From Dryomyza anilis (lineage: Eukaryota; Arthropoda; Insecta; Diptera; Dryomyzidae): a DNA stretch of 64,000 nucleotides. Shown here one piece after another: positions 34,523 through 46,500 of the stretch. Location of the stretch: the NCBI GenBank assembly GCA_951804985.1, contig OX638133.1, positions 74,592,367 to 74,656,366 of the forward strand, written 5' to 3'. How positions within the stretch are numbered: position 1 is the first letter of the stretch; each line of letters begins with the position of its first letter. Under the pieces are notes generated by a model. It saw nothing but the letters and a program-made list of their open reading frames with translations, was not told where the DNA came from and made no database searches. The position numbers were made by a program, and so were the translations under genes.

Positions 34523-37500
34523 CTATAATTTGAAATCGATGTATTTGTTTGTATATTGCATAGATATATAATTAATATATTAATTACCGTGCTTGAATTT
34601 AGCTTGGTTTTACTTTCAATTTCTTGCGCACTGCTGCTGCGTTGTGTTTGAACCAGGCGTTTCTGCGGTGAGAATTTCCAGATGGTGGGTAGTTTTTTAA
34701 TGAGTTGCTCCGGCAGTGTGCTCATCTTTGATGTGTGTCTAAGGAAATTAAAATGAAATTTAGTTTATTTATAATATTTGTTACATAAGAGATAAATGTA
34801 AAAGCCTTTGCACAGTATTAAAAATATAGATTACTCATCTAAAGGAAACAGAGCCTAATTTCTGATTGCTGCAAAAGAAAATTGCATTTTTTGATAAGGA
34901 GACATACAGCTGTGTGAAAAATAATAGCAGCGCTCTCATATAAATTATTCCATTTTTTTAGAAGTGTTGCGTAATAAGAACAATTTGTTAAAAAATCCAC
35001 TTTTTCTTCAAAGTTTTTAAATTTTAAACTTTTATTTATATTATTTAGGCTAATTTGAACAGTATTGTTGAATATTTGAAATATTTTTTGTTGCTTTGAT
35101 AAAATATGGAACCTACACAGCCTTGTTTTAGTAAATCGCGCAAATTCCTTAAAAATCCTTAAAATTTTTAAATAGAGCTTTCCAAATTATACAGGATATT
35201 GTTTATTCCATAGCTAAAATGTTAACTAGAGCAAAACATTTGACAAAAAATACGAAACACTTGTCGAAACTTAAAAAAAGTATCAAAAAATCACTTGTTT
35301 CAATATTACATATGATTTAAGTAACCGTTTCTGTGAAATGAACCAAAGAGAAAAAAAATCTTGATATGCAATTCGAAAGATATGATTTTAGAACACAAGT
35401 CATTAAAGAACTTTTTTATGAAAGGAGTCCTGAATGGCAATTATAGACCTCGGAAATTATTGAAACTATTCATTAAAAGTATTTAAACATCATGGACTAA
35501 CTCTCTGAACCATTAGTCCAAAAATTGCGGCATTTACTACTGTCCAAAGAATTGAAAATTGTTCTTCTGATATTCCCGGAATAAGTCATGGCAATTTTGA
35601 ACCATTGGATCTTACTAAGTAATGCTAGTTTCATAAAATTAAAATGAAATTAAAAGACGAAAATGGAGATGGATAGGACACACATTACGCAAAGATGACA
35701 ACGATATAGCAAAAATTGCTCTTGACTGGAACCCTCAAGGCTCCCGAAGACGAGGGAGACCTTTAAACACATGGATGAGATCTACACATACGGAACATAC
35801 GGAACGTCTCATGGAACATGGCGAGAGATCAAAAGACTTGCACAGGACCGACGACGATGGAAGGAGTTTGTTTCCGCCCTATGCTCTGAATAGGGGCGAC
35901 AGCCATTCACATAATGTTACGTTAAACATAATGTGAATAAACGTTATACATCCTATGTAAATACACAAGGAATTAAAAAAAAAGTAATGCTAGTGGTTAA
36001 ATCAAGTTATGCTAACGATACACATATGCAAAGTCGTGATGTATCAATATTTGCCGATGTGTATTACAGTCCTTAAGGGCTTCTTACAGAAAAAACTTCT
36101 TCTATGAGTGGTTCTATAAATGTTTATCTTTCTAATTGCATATCAAGATTTTATTTTACTTTGGTACATTTCACAGAACAGGTTACTTAAATCATTTGTA
36201 ATATTCAAACATATGGTTTTTTTATACTTTATTTACGTTTAGACGCGGTTCGTATTTTTTGTCAAATTATTTGCTTAAGTTAACATTTTAGCTCAGAAAT
36301 AAACAATATCCTGCACAATTTTGAAAGCTCCGTTACAAAATTCTAAGGATTTTTCGAGATTTACGAAAACAAGGTTTTGAAGGTTCCATACTCAATTAAA
36401 GCAACATAAAATATTTCAAATATTCAACAATTTTGTTCAAATTAGCCTAACTAATATAAATACAAGTTTTAAATTTAAAAACTTTGAAGAAAATATATGG
36501 ATTTTGTAATAAATTTGGTATCGCTGCTATTATTTTTCACACCAAAATTCAAGACTCATTTACAAAAGGTACCATATTTTTTGAAATAGGTTAAGAACAT
36601 GGAAAAATAAGACGGCATTGTAATGACATAATTGCAATACATGTAAATTATAAAAATAATGGATGGAATATAACGCAGCACTTCTAAAAAATCGAATTTA
36701 TAATTTATATGAGAGCGCTGCTATTATTTTTCACACAGCTGTATATTAACTTTTATTTGAAACACATTTTTAAAGTGTATTAAAAGACCGCTTAATAAGA
36801 CAACTACTTTATAGTTCAGAATTTTGACGATTCTTATACCCTTCACTAACAATTCAAGGGAATATTTCATACGGTTTTCTTTTGTATCACCCAAATGGAT
36901 CGTGACACATATCGAAAAGCGAAAACAGTAGATCAGTGGTTAGTTTGTTGCACTGCCAGTCGAAAGGTTGCGAATTCGAACATCAGAAATTCTTGTTCTG
37001 TTGTTACTTCTCTGTGTAATGCGTTCGTTTGTCGTGAACCACGAAAGGATGGGCATTTTTTGATGCCCGAAGAGAACAAGAGACCAGACTGTTGTAATCA
37101 GACCATGGTGTATTACCTACGAACACCTTACATTTCAATGACTACGTTTTTATTCTCAGATTATTTTAACACGATTCATTTTGCCAACTGACTTAGTTAA
37201 ATTATTCGAATGTGACCTATTGTAATCAGACCAAGTATTTCCTCTGGACACCTACCATTTCTATGACTACGTTTTATTCACAGATTATTTTAACACGATT
37301 CATTTTGCCAACTGAATAATTTAGCTAAGGGTAAACTCATACAGCATAAAAGAACCAATATGGTATAGAATAATTCGTTCTCTATAAGATATGAGTTCTC
37401 ACATTACTGTCAAACTTACCTATTCAAATATGTGTTGACATTGTCCAAACCATTGACCTTGAGAATGCCCTGAAAGCTGGGCACACGAATCAGATAGTCG

Positions 37501-40500
37501 CTGCCGACACGTTTAGCCACAAAACGTGGCAGACCAGGCACGAGTCCATAAAAATAGCCATATTGTTTATCCGATTGAGCGCCGGATGCTGCCGCCGCTG
37601 CAGCAACTGAGGTCGAGGATAACGATGATGACGTTGAGGCTGAGGCTGATGTCGACGATGCAGAAGTAATTTTACTAAATTGTGTGCTCGACTTAGCTGC
37701 TGCGGACGACAAAGATATAGATGTGGCTGCTGATGCCAATGAGGTGACAACTGATTTAACGTTTAACAATGTCGGAGAAGGCGCACCAGTTGCAGCAACG
37801 CCATTTGAAAGAATGCCTGGTTTGGAGAGCACCGGCATGCTGCGACGCTGTGCAAAGACGCGCGTTTTGATTGTGATGCGCGGACGTTGTGAGTTTGAGG
37901 TAGTAGTTGCATCGCTAGAGGGAGCAACAAGAGTAGCAACAGATGTAATAGTAGGTTTTGTTGTTAATCCAGCAGCTGCAGAAGATGTAGCTGCATTTTT
38001 AGCTATAAAATTTGTTGTTGTTGGTACAGAAGTTGCAGCTGCCAATGTTGTTGCGGCAGGCAGTGATAAACGTATGGTTTTTGGTTGCAGCTGCGATTGT
38101 TGTTTGCCCGGCGATGTATTATTGCTGCATTTTTGAATTGTTACGCGGTTCGCATACTGCTGCAATGGCGTTACAGTCGTCTTGGAAGTGGTCGTCTGTT
38201 GAGCAACGGTTGTTGATGGTACATAGCGCACGGTTGACCATGGTTTTTTGCCTAAAACTTGAGGTGGTACTGAAATTGTGGCGCGTGTTGTTGTGGTTGT
38301 TGTTGCAGCAGCGGTGGCGTTAGGTTTAAGCAAAGTATTTGGCGGTAGCACATATTGTTTGTAGCTGTTTGTAAGAGCTGAAGCGTTGGCTGCTGCTGTG
38401 CCCAGAGTTGTCTTTGCGGCGGTTGTGCCTCCTGCCAGTGTTGATATGTGATTGATTGAATTGATGACAACGGAGCGTGTAACATTTGGAAAAGAAACGT
38501 TGTTGATATTCGAAACTGCAGAGACTTTTGCTGTTGAAGCTGCTGGGTTTGTACTAGTAACTGTTGCTGCAAAATTGTTCAAAGTTGCTGTACTTGTTGT
38601 TGGCAGTTTATATGTTGTTGTTGTAGCAGTCGTCGATGTTGTCGCTGTTACTACTGCTGCGGCTTTTGTTATCGTCGGCTTAACAAGAATTGATGCAGCT
38701 GGCTCATTGGAATTATCAAATATAACATCAAATACCATAGGCGTTGGTGTCTCCGATGATTTCAATGATGCCTCAGCGGCAGCAGCTGCAGCAACTTTTA
38801 GTGAAACTTGTTTCGATTTTGCTTGTTGCTGCTGCTTAAAATTGCTAATACTACTACTTGGTTGCGTTGCAGTTTTTGAGACTAATGTTGAGGCATCGCT
38901 GAGTTTTGTGATTGTTGTGTTGTGCAGCAACATAGTGGCGCCGGCGCCAGCAAAGTGCGATTTATTGTGAATGGATGTGGGCGTTGTGTGGTTTTTCAAA
39001 TAGCTGCTGTTGTTTGAATTTGTTGATGTTAGTAATGATGTTGCTGCTGTTGATGCAACTGCTGTTGAAACAGCTGTCAAGTTATTTTGTTGCTGCTGCT
39101 GGTTTTCTATAGACACCGTTGTTAGTCCTGTGACAGTCTCCGGCAGTAACTTTATGGCGGCATCAATGGCAATGTTGGTGCTTTGTGTATCTGCAATAAT
39201 AGGACAACGCACGGAAAAGCGTCGCCGTTTTATACTGGCGCTGGTAGTGATGGCATCAGCGGGCGTAGGTTCAGTGCAACTGGCGCTGCTGGTTGTTAAA
39301 AATGTGATGTTGCTGTTGTTTATGCTGTTGCTTATGCTGTTTATAGTATTACTACTATTAATGGTATTCATACTATTAATATTAATAGTATTCATACTAT
39401 TAATATTAATAGTATTCATACTATTAATATTAATAGCATTACTACTATTAATAGTATTACTATTATTAATAATGTTGCTGCCATCGCCACTTATTAATTC
39501 ATTCGTTGCCGTTGCAACCTCCAATTGTTGTTGTGGTTGCTGTTGCGGTTGCACGTCTGAAATGTAGATGGTTGAGCTGTAGGGCGCATTAAACGGCGCC
39601 GGTGAAACATTTGTGACAACCATGGAAAATGGCACCAAATCGGGCAACTGATGTTGTTGAAGTTGTAGCTGTTGTTGTTGTTGCTGTAGTTGTTGTTGCT
39701 TTTCTTGTTGCAATAATTCCTCATCATTGGTAATTTGCAATTTACTACTATCGCCAACTGCTTGTATAGTAAAGTTCATGCGACCACTGTTGGACGTTGT
39801 TGCCGTTGTCACAGCAGCAGCATCCAAACTTATAGCTTGTGGCAGCGCATGCGACAACAATGGCACACCTGGCGTTTGCGGATTAGTAACAATTGAACAG
39901 TATGCATTGGTTGTAGGAGGTGGTGGCAGCTGTGCAAATAATTCACCCATTTGTTCATCTTCCCCCTGCTCCACGGCAGTGTCTGTAGTTGTAGCATTAG
40001 TGACAGCAGCTGCAGCATTATAATTTGAAGTAGCTGCATCCACATCATCATCGATAATCATGCAGTCTTCGTCAGAGTCATCATTACTGCCCCCCAAAAC
40101 CACATAATCCGTTGATGGCTGCTGCTGCATTGGCTGCAGTTGCTGGTTGTATAGCATCGCCGGTGCTGGCAGTGGCAACAGCTGCTGTGGTGGCAACTGT
40201 TGCTGCTGCTGCAGTTCCTTCAATTGCTGTTCGGCCTGCAGCGCATGCAACTGTTCTGCCTCGATTTCAAAGTGTGTCTGTCCATTAATCTGCAATATCC
40301 AAAAAGCTGTTGTGCACGCACGTCCCACCGTTTGTATTTGATGCTCCTGTTGATAGATTTCGCGCAACATCATTTTGCCATCGACGCTCTGTAGCAATAT
40401 CAAAAGTGGCGGCCGCATATTTAACTTAAGCGGTCCAAAATAAATGTTGCGCGACGACGAGGGCGTTACATAGGCATCATAGGGTGCATGTTGAAAGAAT

Positions 40501-43500
40501 TGCAGCTTAACGGTCTTTTGCTTTTGGCGCGAGAACGACATAACCTTGAGTATGCGATCGAGCGAGACGAGATCCCGAAAGTCGGGCACAAAAATATGCG
40601 AAAAATCGCTGCACAAATCGAGCACCAGCCAGCGATGATCTTCGAGCAGAAATTCGGGCTGTTGTATTTGCGCAATGTCGGCGTGCGTGACTTTGCGAAA
40701 ATCTATGTTCGATTTCATGTGAAGCAGCTCCTGTTGCAGCGACAAGTCACGCAATTGGCTGGAGATAGAGGGAGAAGCGTTATCGGCAGCTGATGTGGTG
40801 GCGGCAGTGGCGGCGGATTCTGTAGTTTTGTTGTTGTTTTTACGTTTGTAGGTGCGCGTCTTTGATAGCTGCGATATTAGAGGAGGTGCTGTCGAGCCTG
40901 TTTTAGGCAGCAGCATACGTTGTGACCGCTGTTGCTGCAATTGTGTGGCAACTTTTGGCAGTATGCGTCGCGCAACAACAGGACGATTTAGCAGATGTTC
41001 CAGCTGTTGCTCCTGCTGGTCCAACTGCCGCTGCTGCTCCAATTGTTGCTGTTCCAATTTGCGTTGATGCTCCTTGACGCGCTGCTTCACCAAAAGCGAA
41101 CACAACACATTAATTTTGCGCGTCAGCAAAGGATGCGTTTGAGGTGTTGGCTTTGCGCACGCCTTTGCGCTGTCCGGCTGCAGAAATCCTTTCAACAGCC
41201 AATATTTGCTGCGTCCCTGCATAACAATGGCCAGTTTGGCGGTTTGCGGCGAGCGACAACGTTGCTGCAACATGCGGCCCATAAGTGGTAGCCGTCCTGC
41301 ATCCATATGCGCAATGTTGACAACACCAACAGCGCCTAAAATCATGGGCATAACATTGTTAATGGTTGCAGCGAAAAAGCGTTGATCGGCATCGAGCTGC
41401 ACATGCCATATATAAATGAAACGCTCCGCATAGGCATCCAAAAAATTGGACCATTTAATAATGCAAAGTATTTCATCATTGGGTGGCGGTATTATTTTCG
41501 ATTCACGCTTGAGTGCCATATCAATGTCTTGCATTTTCTTGCTGACCAAATTATTCATATTCTTAATGACCACATTATAGAATTCACGAAAATATTCGGT
41601 GGATACGGCACCCTCTTGTAGACCCAGTTCGGCGGCTGTTTGACGTGCGCTGTCCGCGGGCACCACGCAAATGTCAGCGGCATTAAGTGGTGCGGCGGCG
41701 GTATTGTTGATGTTACTGTTGCTAACGGTAGATTTGGAATCTTGATTGAGTGAAAAATAGCCGGTGATGCGCGGAAGTTGCAGCTCTGTATCGACGGTAG
41801 CAGGCGTTTCCATTAATTTGCTGCGTTTACGTGCAGGTGCTTCGTCCAATTGTGCGGTTTCTGCACTGCATGTTTGCTGCTGTTCTTGCTGCTGTTGTTG
41901 CTGCTGTTGTTGCTGCTGCTCTTGTTGCTGCTGCTCTTGTTGCTGCTGCTCTTGTTGCTGCTGTTCTTGTTTCTGCTGCTCTTGTCTCAGCTGTCGTCTT
42001 CTTTTGCGTCGTTCGCGTCGCCACAATGTGGTTGTCGATACGGCTTCTGCTTTGGACGCTGCATCTGCCGCAATAAACTGCACATCGTCGTTGTCATCAT
42101 CAGCGCCGCCGGCGGCATCAGAAGCTGTTGACGTCAGTGGCGTTAATAGCTCGTTAGGCGGCAGTAAATTATTAGAAAGCAAGGAATCATTTGCAGTCAA
42201 TGAATCGTCACACGTCGTCAATGAATCTCGGCTATCCGTGGAAGTCAAATTTTTAGACGATTTAGCGCTTGATTTTTTATTTGTTGCATTCTTGAGATCC
42301 GTTGAACTATTAGATGGCAACGAATCTCTGTACGTCAATAAATCAATTGGCGTTTTATCAGGTGTCACTGGAGTCGCCTCAAGCTCGTTCACCTCTTCGA
42401 CTGTCTCTTGCTTTTGCACCACCTGCTCTTGTTTAAGCGGTTGCTCCTTAGACGCTAATTTTGCAGCCGCCGCTGCGCGTTGTTCACGTCGTTTCTGTTT
42501 CTCACGTCGCAAAAACTGCTCCATTTCATTTTTATGGTAATAAACCGAACGCAATATATGCTCGTTAAGAAGCAGACGTGTCTTGGCATTTTCGTGTTTC
42601 TCAATGTAGGTATTAACGTCAGCGACACGCTTGCGATTGCGCCGCGTATAGGTCTTTTGTGGAATAGCGACGGCTCGTCGACACCAATTAAGCTTAGCAT
42701 TCATATAGTCACGTAAAATATCCTTTTCCAGAGGACGACCGCGACGCTCAATGTGCGGCGCTGGCGCTGACGTGCCATCAACAACTTTGTGAGGGCGCCC
42801 ACGTCCACGTTTTACAGTAACATCACTAGTAGATTCATCTGCGGACGCATTAAAGACTGCTTTCGTTGCTGGCAGCTGTTCTTTCATTTGCAAATCACTT
42901 TTTTCGTTCTCACATTCTTCTTCATTGTCGTCGACATCATCATCGTCGCTGTCATTATCCGAATGTTGCGAACTATTGCCGTCAACTGATGCTGCTGACG
43001 CCTTTTCAAATGAATAACGCGCTTTTGGCGCATAGTCTGTCATCAAAACGGCGCTATTATCTGTTTGCATTGCGTTTGTAGTCTTTGTAACGCTTTCCTC
43101 GGTCTCAATGGTCATCGCTTTGCCCTCGATGGCGCGTCCGCCGCAAAAGCATTTGTATAATTCATGCACCATGCACCAGACGGCCAAATTTTGTGTATCC
43201 TGTAGCGGTATCAGTGTGACCGCGCAATGTTTCAACTCGTTGAGTATTGTGTCCTTGATGTAGATAGGCGCACGGAGTTCACTGGTTAGATCGCTAAAAC
43301 AGGAGGGAGAGGACGAAGGATTTTCGAGCACAGTTGTAGTGACACTTGAGGCGGCTGCAGTTGATGTTGACTCTATAGCAACAACGGTGCCAGCGCCACC
43401 ACTACCACCGGACTTTTTGCCAGCTGGCGATATTTTATTTGACTGTTGACCGTGTTGTTGTTGATTGTTATGTTGCTGTTGATGATTGTGTTGTTGATTG

Positions 43501-46500
43501 TAATCATCATCGTTATCCGTGAAATCATCGTAACGTTTGGGCGCTTTGGTGCAGCGTCGCTTTTTGTCATATTGTGATTCATTGATGAGTAACGTTTCGT
43601 TGCCGGTCAACACTATGGTCGAGGTGAATTCTTTTTCCATGCGCGCAAGACGCGCGGTGGCCTTGCGACGCAGCAGAAATGCATCTTCAGTGGTGATGCT
43701 GCGACCCTGAAACAGAAAGAGTTGATATTAAGCATGAATTAATTATTATTGTTTTTAATATTACTTAATTTTGCATATGTGTTTTAATAAAATTTGTATT
43801 ATTTTTATTAATTTTCATATACCGTCGTAGTAAAAGTAAAACTAACCAAATTAAATGGAACCGTGGTTAAAGAGGGTCATGTTTTGATCTGCCTTAGATC
43901 TTTTAATTTATACATGTTTAATTGATTTTAAGGCGATTTTTCAAACTCTAGAAAAAATGTACAATACATTATTTTCATATGTTCTCGAAAATCATCGAGT
44001 ATTAAACCCGTGGATAGATAGTTGGTACAATATTAAGTCTTACTTAACAGATTTTTTTTTGTCTACACATTTCAAGAAATTGCAATTCCCACATTACCCC
44101 ATTTCCTACGTTACCGATGATTTGAATATTTTTACAGAAAACAGATTTCTGAACTTCATTGATTAATAATGTGAAATGTAGTTGATGAATAAAATTAATT
44201 TTTTATATGTTAAATGCCTTTCGAAAGATTACAATTTACGCATCAATTGATATTAACATTGACCTTTTTGAAGACTAATTTTTTTAAGATCCTTTTTGTA
44301 AATCAAATATTGAAAGTTTTAAAATGTATTTTATGAGTTTTACTTCAAAAACGACGATATATATATATAATATGTTTTTAGTAATATTTTTTATTTAATC
44401 AGTGGTATAGTTGGTGCCATATTAAATAATACTTGATAGGAATACTTGACAGAAACAAAATTATGTCCGTATGATTTCACGATAGACTTCTATATTCTAA
44501 TCGAGACCTCATACTCAGTTGTTACGTAAAACAAATAAATATGACAATTCTCGTGTTTTTCATTTATTTCGGACTTTAACTTTTACGGATATTAGTTTTC
44601 GTTCTGATGTTCATTTATTATGTTCATTTTAATCAATATACTGTTGTTGTTCTTAAATTATTTATAAAAATTTATAGATTCTTAAACCTGTAGAATTTAG
44701 CTTTAAAATGCATTACATTCAAATGGTTTGGCTCAGTATCCCTAGTAAATGATCATACTTTAAAAATTAAATTGAATTTTTTTTCTGTTTATGTTCATAT
44801 GGAACAACAAACATTTAAATTATTTTATCAAATATCTCTTTAATTTAAAATACTAATTAAGAGGAATCATAAAAATATAGATCTAGTTTGATATGATATG
44901 CGAAACATAATGGGTACACCTTATTTATTTGCGTTTGACTGGACAACTTTAATTAGACCCATCAGAATTTAATAGGTTTATTTCCAAATATTTGCTGCGT
45001 TTGACTGGTCATAACTTTAATTAGAGCCATACGAAATTCATAGGGTTTATTTCAAAATATTTGCTGAAGTATTCTCAGTGGAATACAAAAGAATCCAGAC
45101 AGAAAATTCAAATTGCTAAGAAGTCAAAATTCAAAATATATATAGTACGAGAATTTTCATTTTTTGAGTATAAAATTTGTAAACAAACGTTTTTGAATCG
45201 AATCATCGAATATGCCTCAGTACATTTATTTTTGAAATGAATATAATCCCTTTGTTTTGATATGAACGATTTGAATTTGTTAGGAAAACAATTTTTAATA
45301 ATTTTTATATGAAATTCGATCGAAAGCCGGAAAATGGCTGATAATTATTTATTATTATTTATAAAACTTAAAAAATCTAAAAACAAAATTTACGGGATCG
45401 ATGCAGGTTATAGAGATAAGCATTTTGACACACAGAAAACTTCAAATTCAGAACCGCTTGTTTAAAATTTTATTGAAAGCCTGAATGAACATGGCTCATT
45501 AAAAAATGTATTTTCTATTCTGTACTTACATCTGTCTCCAGACGCATGATGCTCGAGCTCTTTGGCACCCGACAGCTGCATTCAATGACGCATTTGGACT
45601 TGCCGCAGTGCTGACGCAGCGGATGCTCATCGGCCAGGCTGCTGCAGACACAACCAAGAGTACAATATGGCTTCGAACAGGGTTTGGATGCTGACAAATA
45701 TAAATGTTATTAAAAGTTATTGTTTGGAGTTTAAAAACATAATAATAGCAAATATAAAATACAGAAAAATTACTACTCAAAACTAATTTTAAAACGACCA
45801 TTAATTTATGTCGTTTTAAAATTAGTTTTAGAGAACTATTTTTTAATTAAAATATGTTTATAATCAATTATATTAATCCGAAATTAATAACAAGTTATGA
45901 ATTTGTTATTCTAAAAGTCGGCGATATTTAAGATAAACTAAAAAAAAAGTTTACAGAACACAGAAACCTTTTACAAAATACTTTTGTAACATTCAAACAA
46001 ATAAGTTTTTCTTATTTTCATCGTTGAATATAAATGAAAATATAATATTTACTTGTTTCTGGCTTTGCTGCGGCATCTATAATCGTGGCATTCAAACGAC
46101 GCAGTTCACTCCTAAAATAAAGACATTTTATTAAAACAACGTAATTACTTTAAAATCTCTACAACTTACAACAACCGATTCTGTTTCTTATTCGGCTGCG
46201 GCTGCACAATAGCCAAAGCTTTACCAGCAGCTGCGGCCGAACGTTGCTGTGCCGCTGTCTTCTCCTCTAATGCAGCGGCGGCAGTTACCTCTTCAACGGC
46301 ACCTGCGACAGGCTTTGCCGCCGTCACACCATGGGGATCATCTTTAATAAATGAATTTTCACTGCAACTAATAGCAACGCTATTAATCATGTCGCTTACA
46401 ACATCGGCGCATTCCAGCAGCAAGGTATCGGACGCATCGATGTCAGCGCGAAAACTCAAGTCTGCCACAGCGGATGCAGTATCACGTGCCGCTTCAAATG

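Noticed and set aside
34513..34725. Free-standing small gene starting MSTLPEQ
   Set aside because: The segment is better explained as ocm exon 34738-34588, with acceptor before the Met and donor in phase.
36931..36990. Functional tRNA gene
   Set aside because: Box B is degenerate and the acceptor, D and anticodon arms do not pair.
36895..37191. 98-codon plus frame [10 protein letters not shown]
   Set aside because: Lies across the SINE-like repeat and half of the tandem duplication; no domain and no splice sites.
37416..37418. TAA taken as the natural ocm stop codon
   Set aside because: It overlaps a strong AG|GTAAGT donor, and two downstream exons continue in matching phase to a TGA at 34415.
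38252..42540. Many Gln-, Leu- and Cys-rich frames opposite the ocm main exon
   Set aside because: Shadows of CAG/CAA repeats in other frames and on the other strand.
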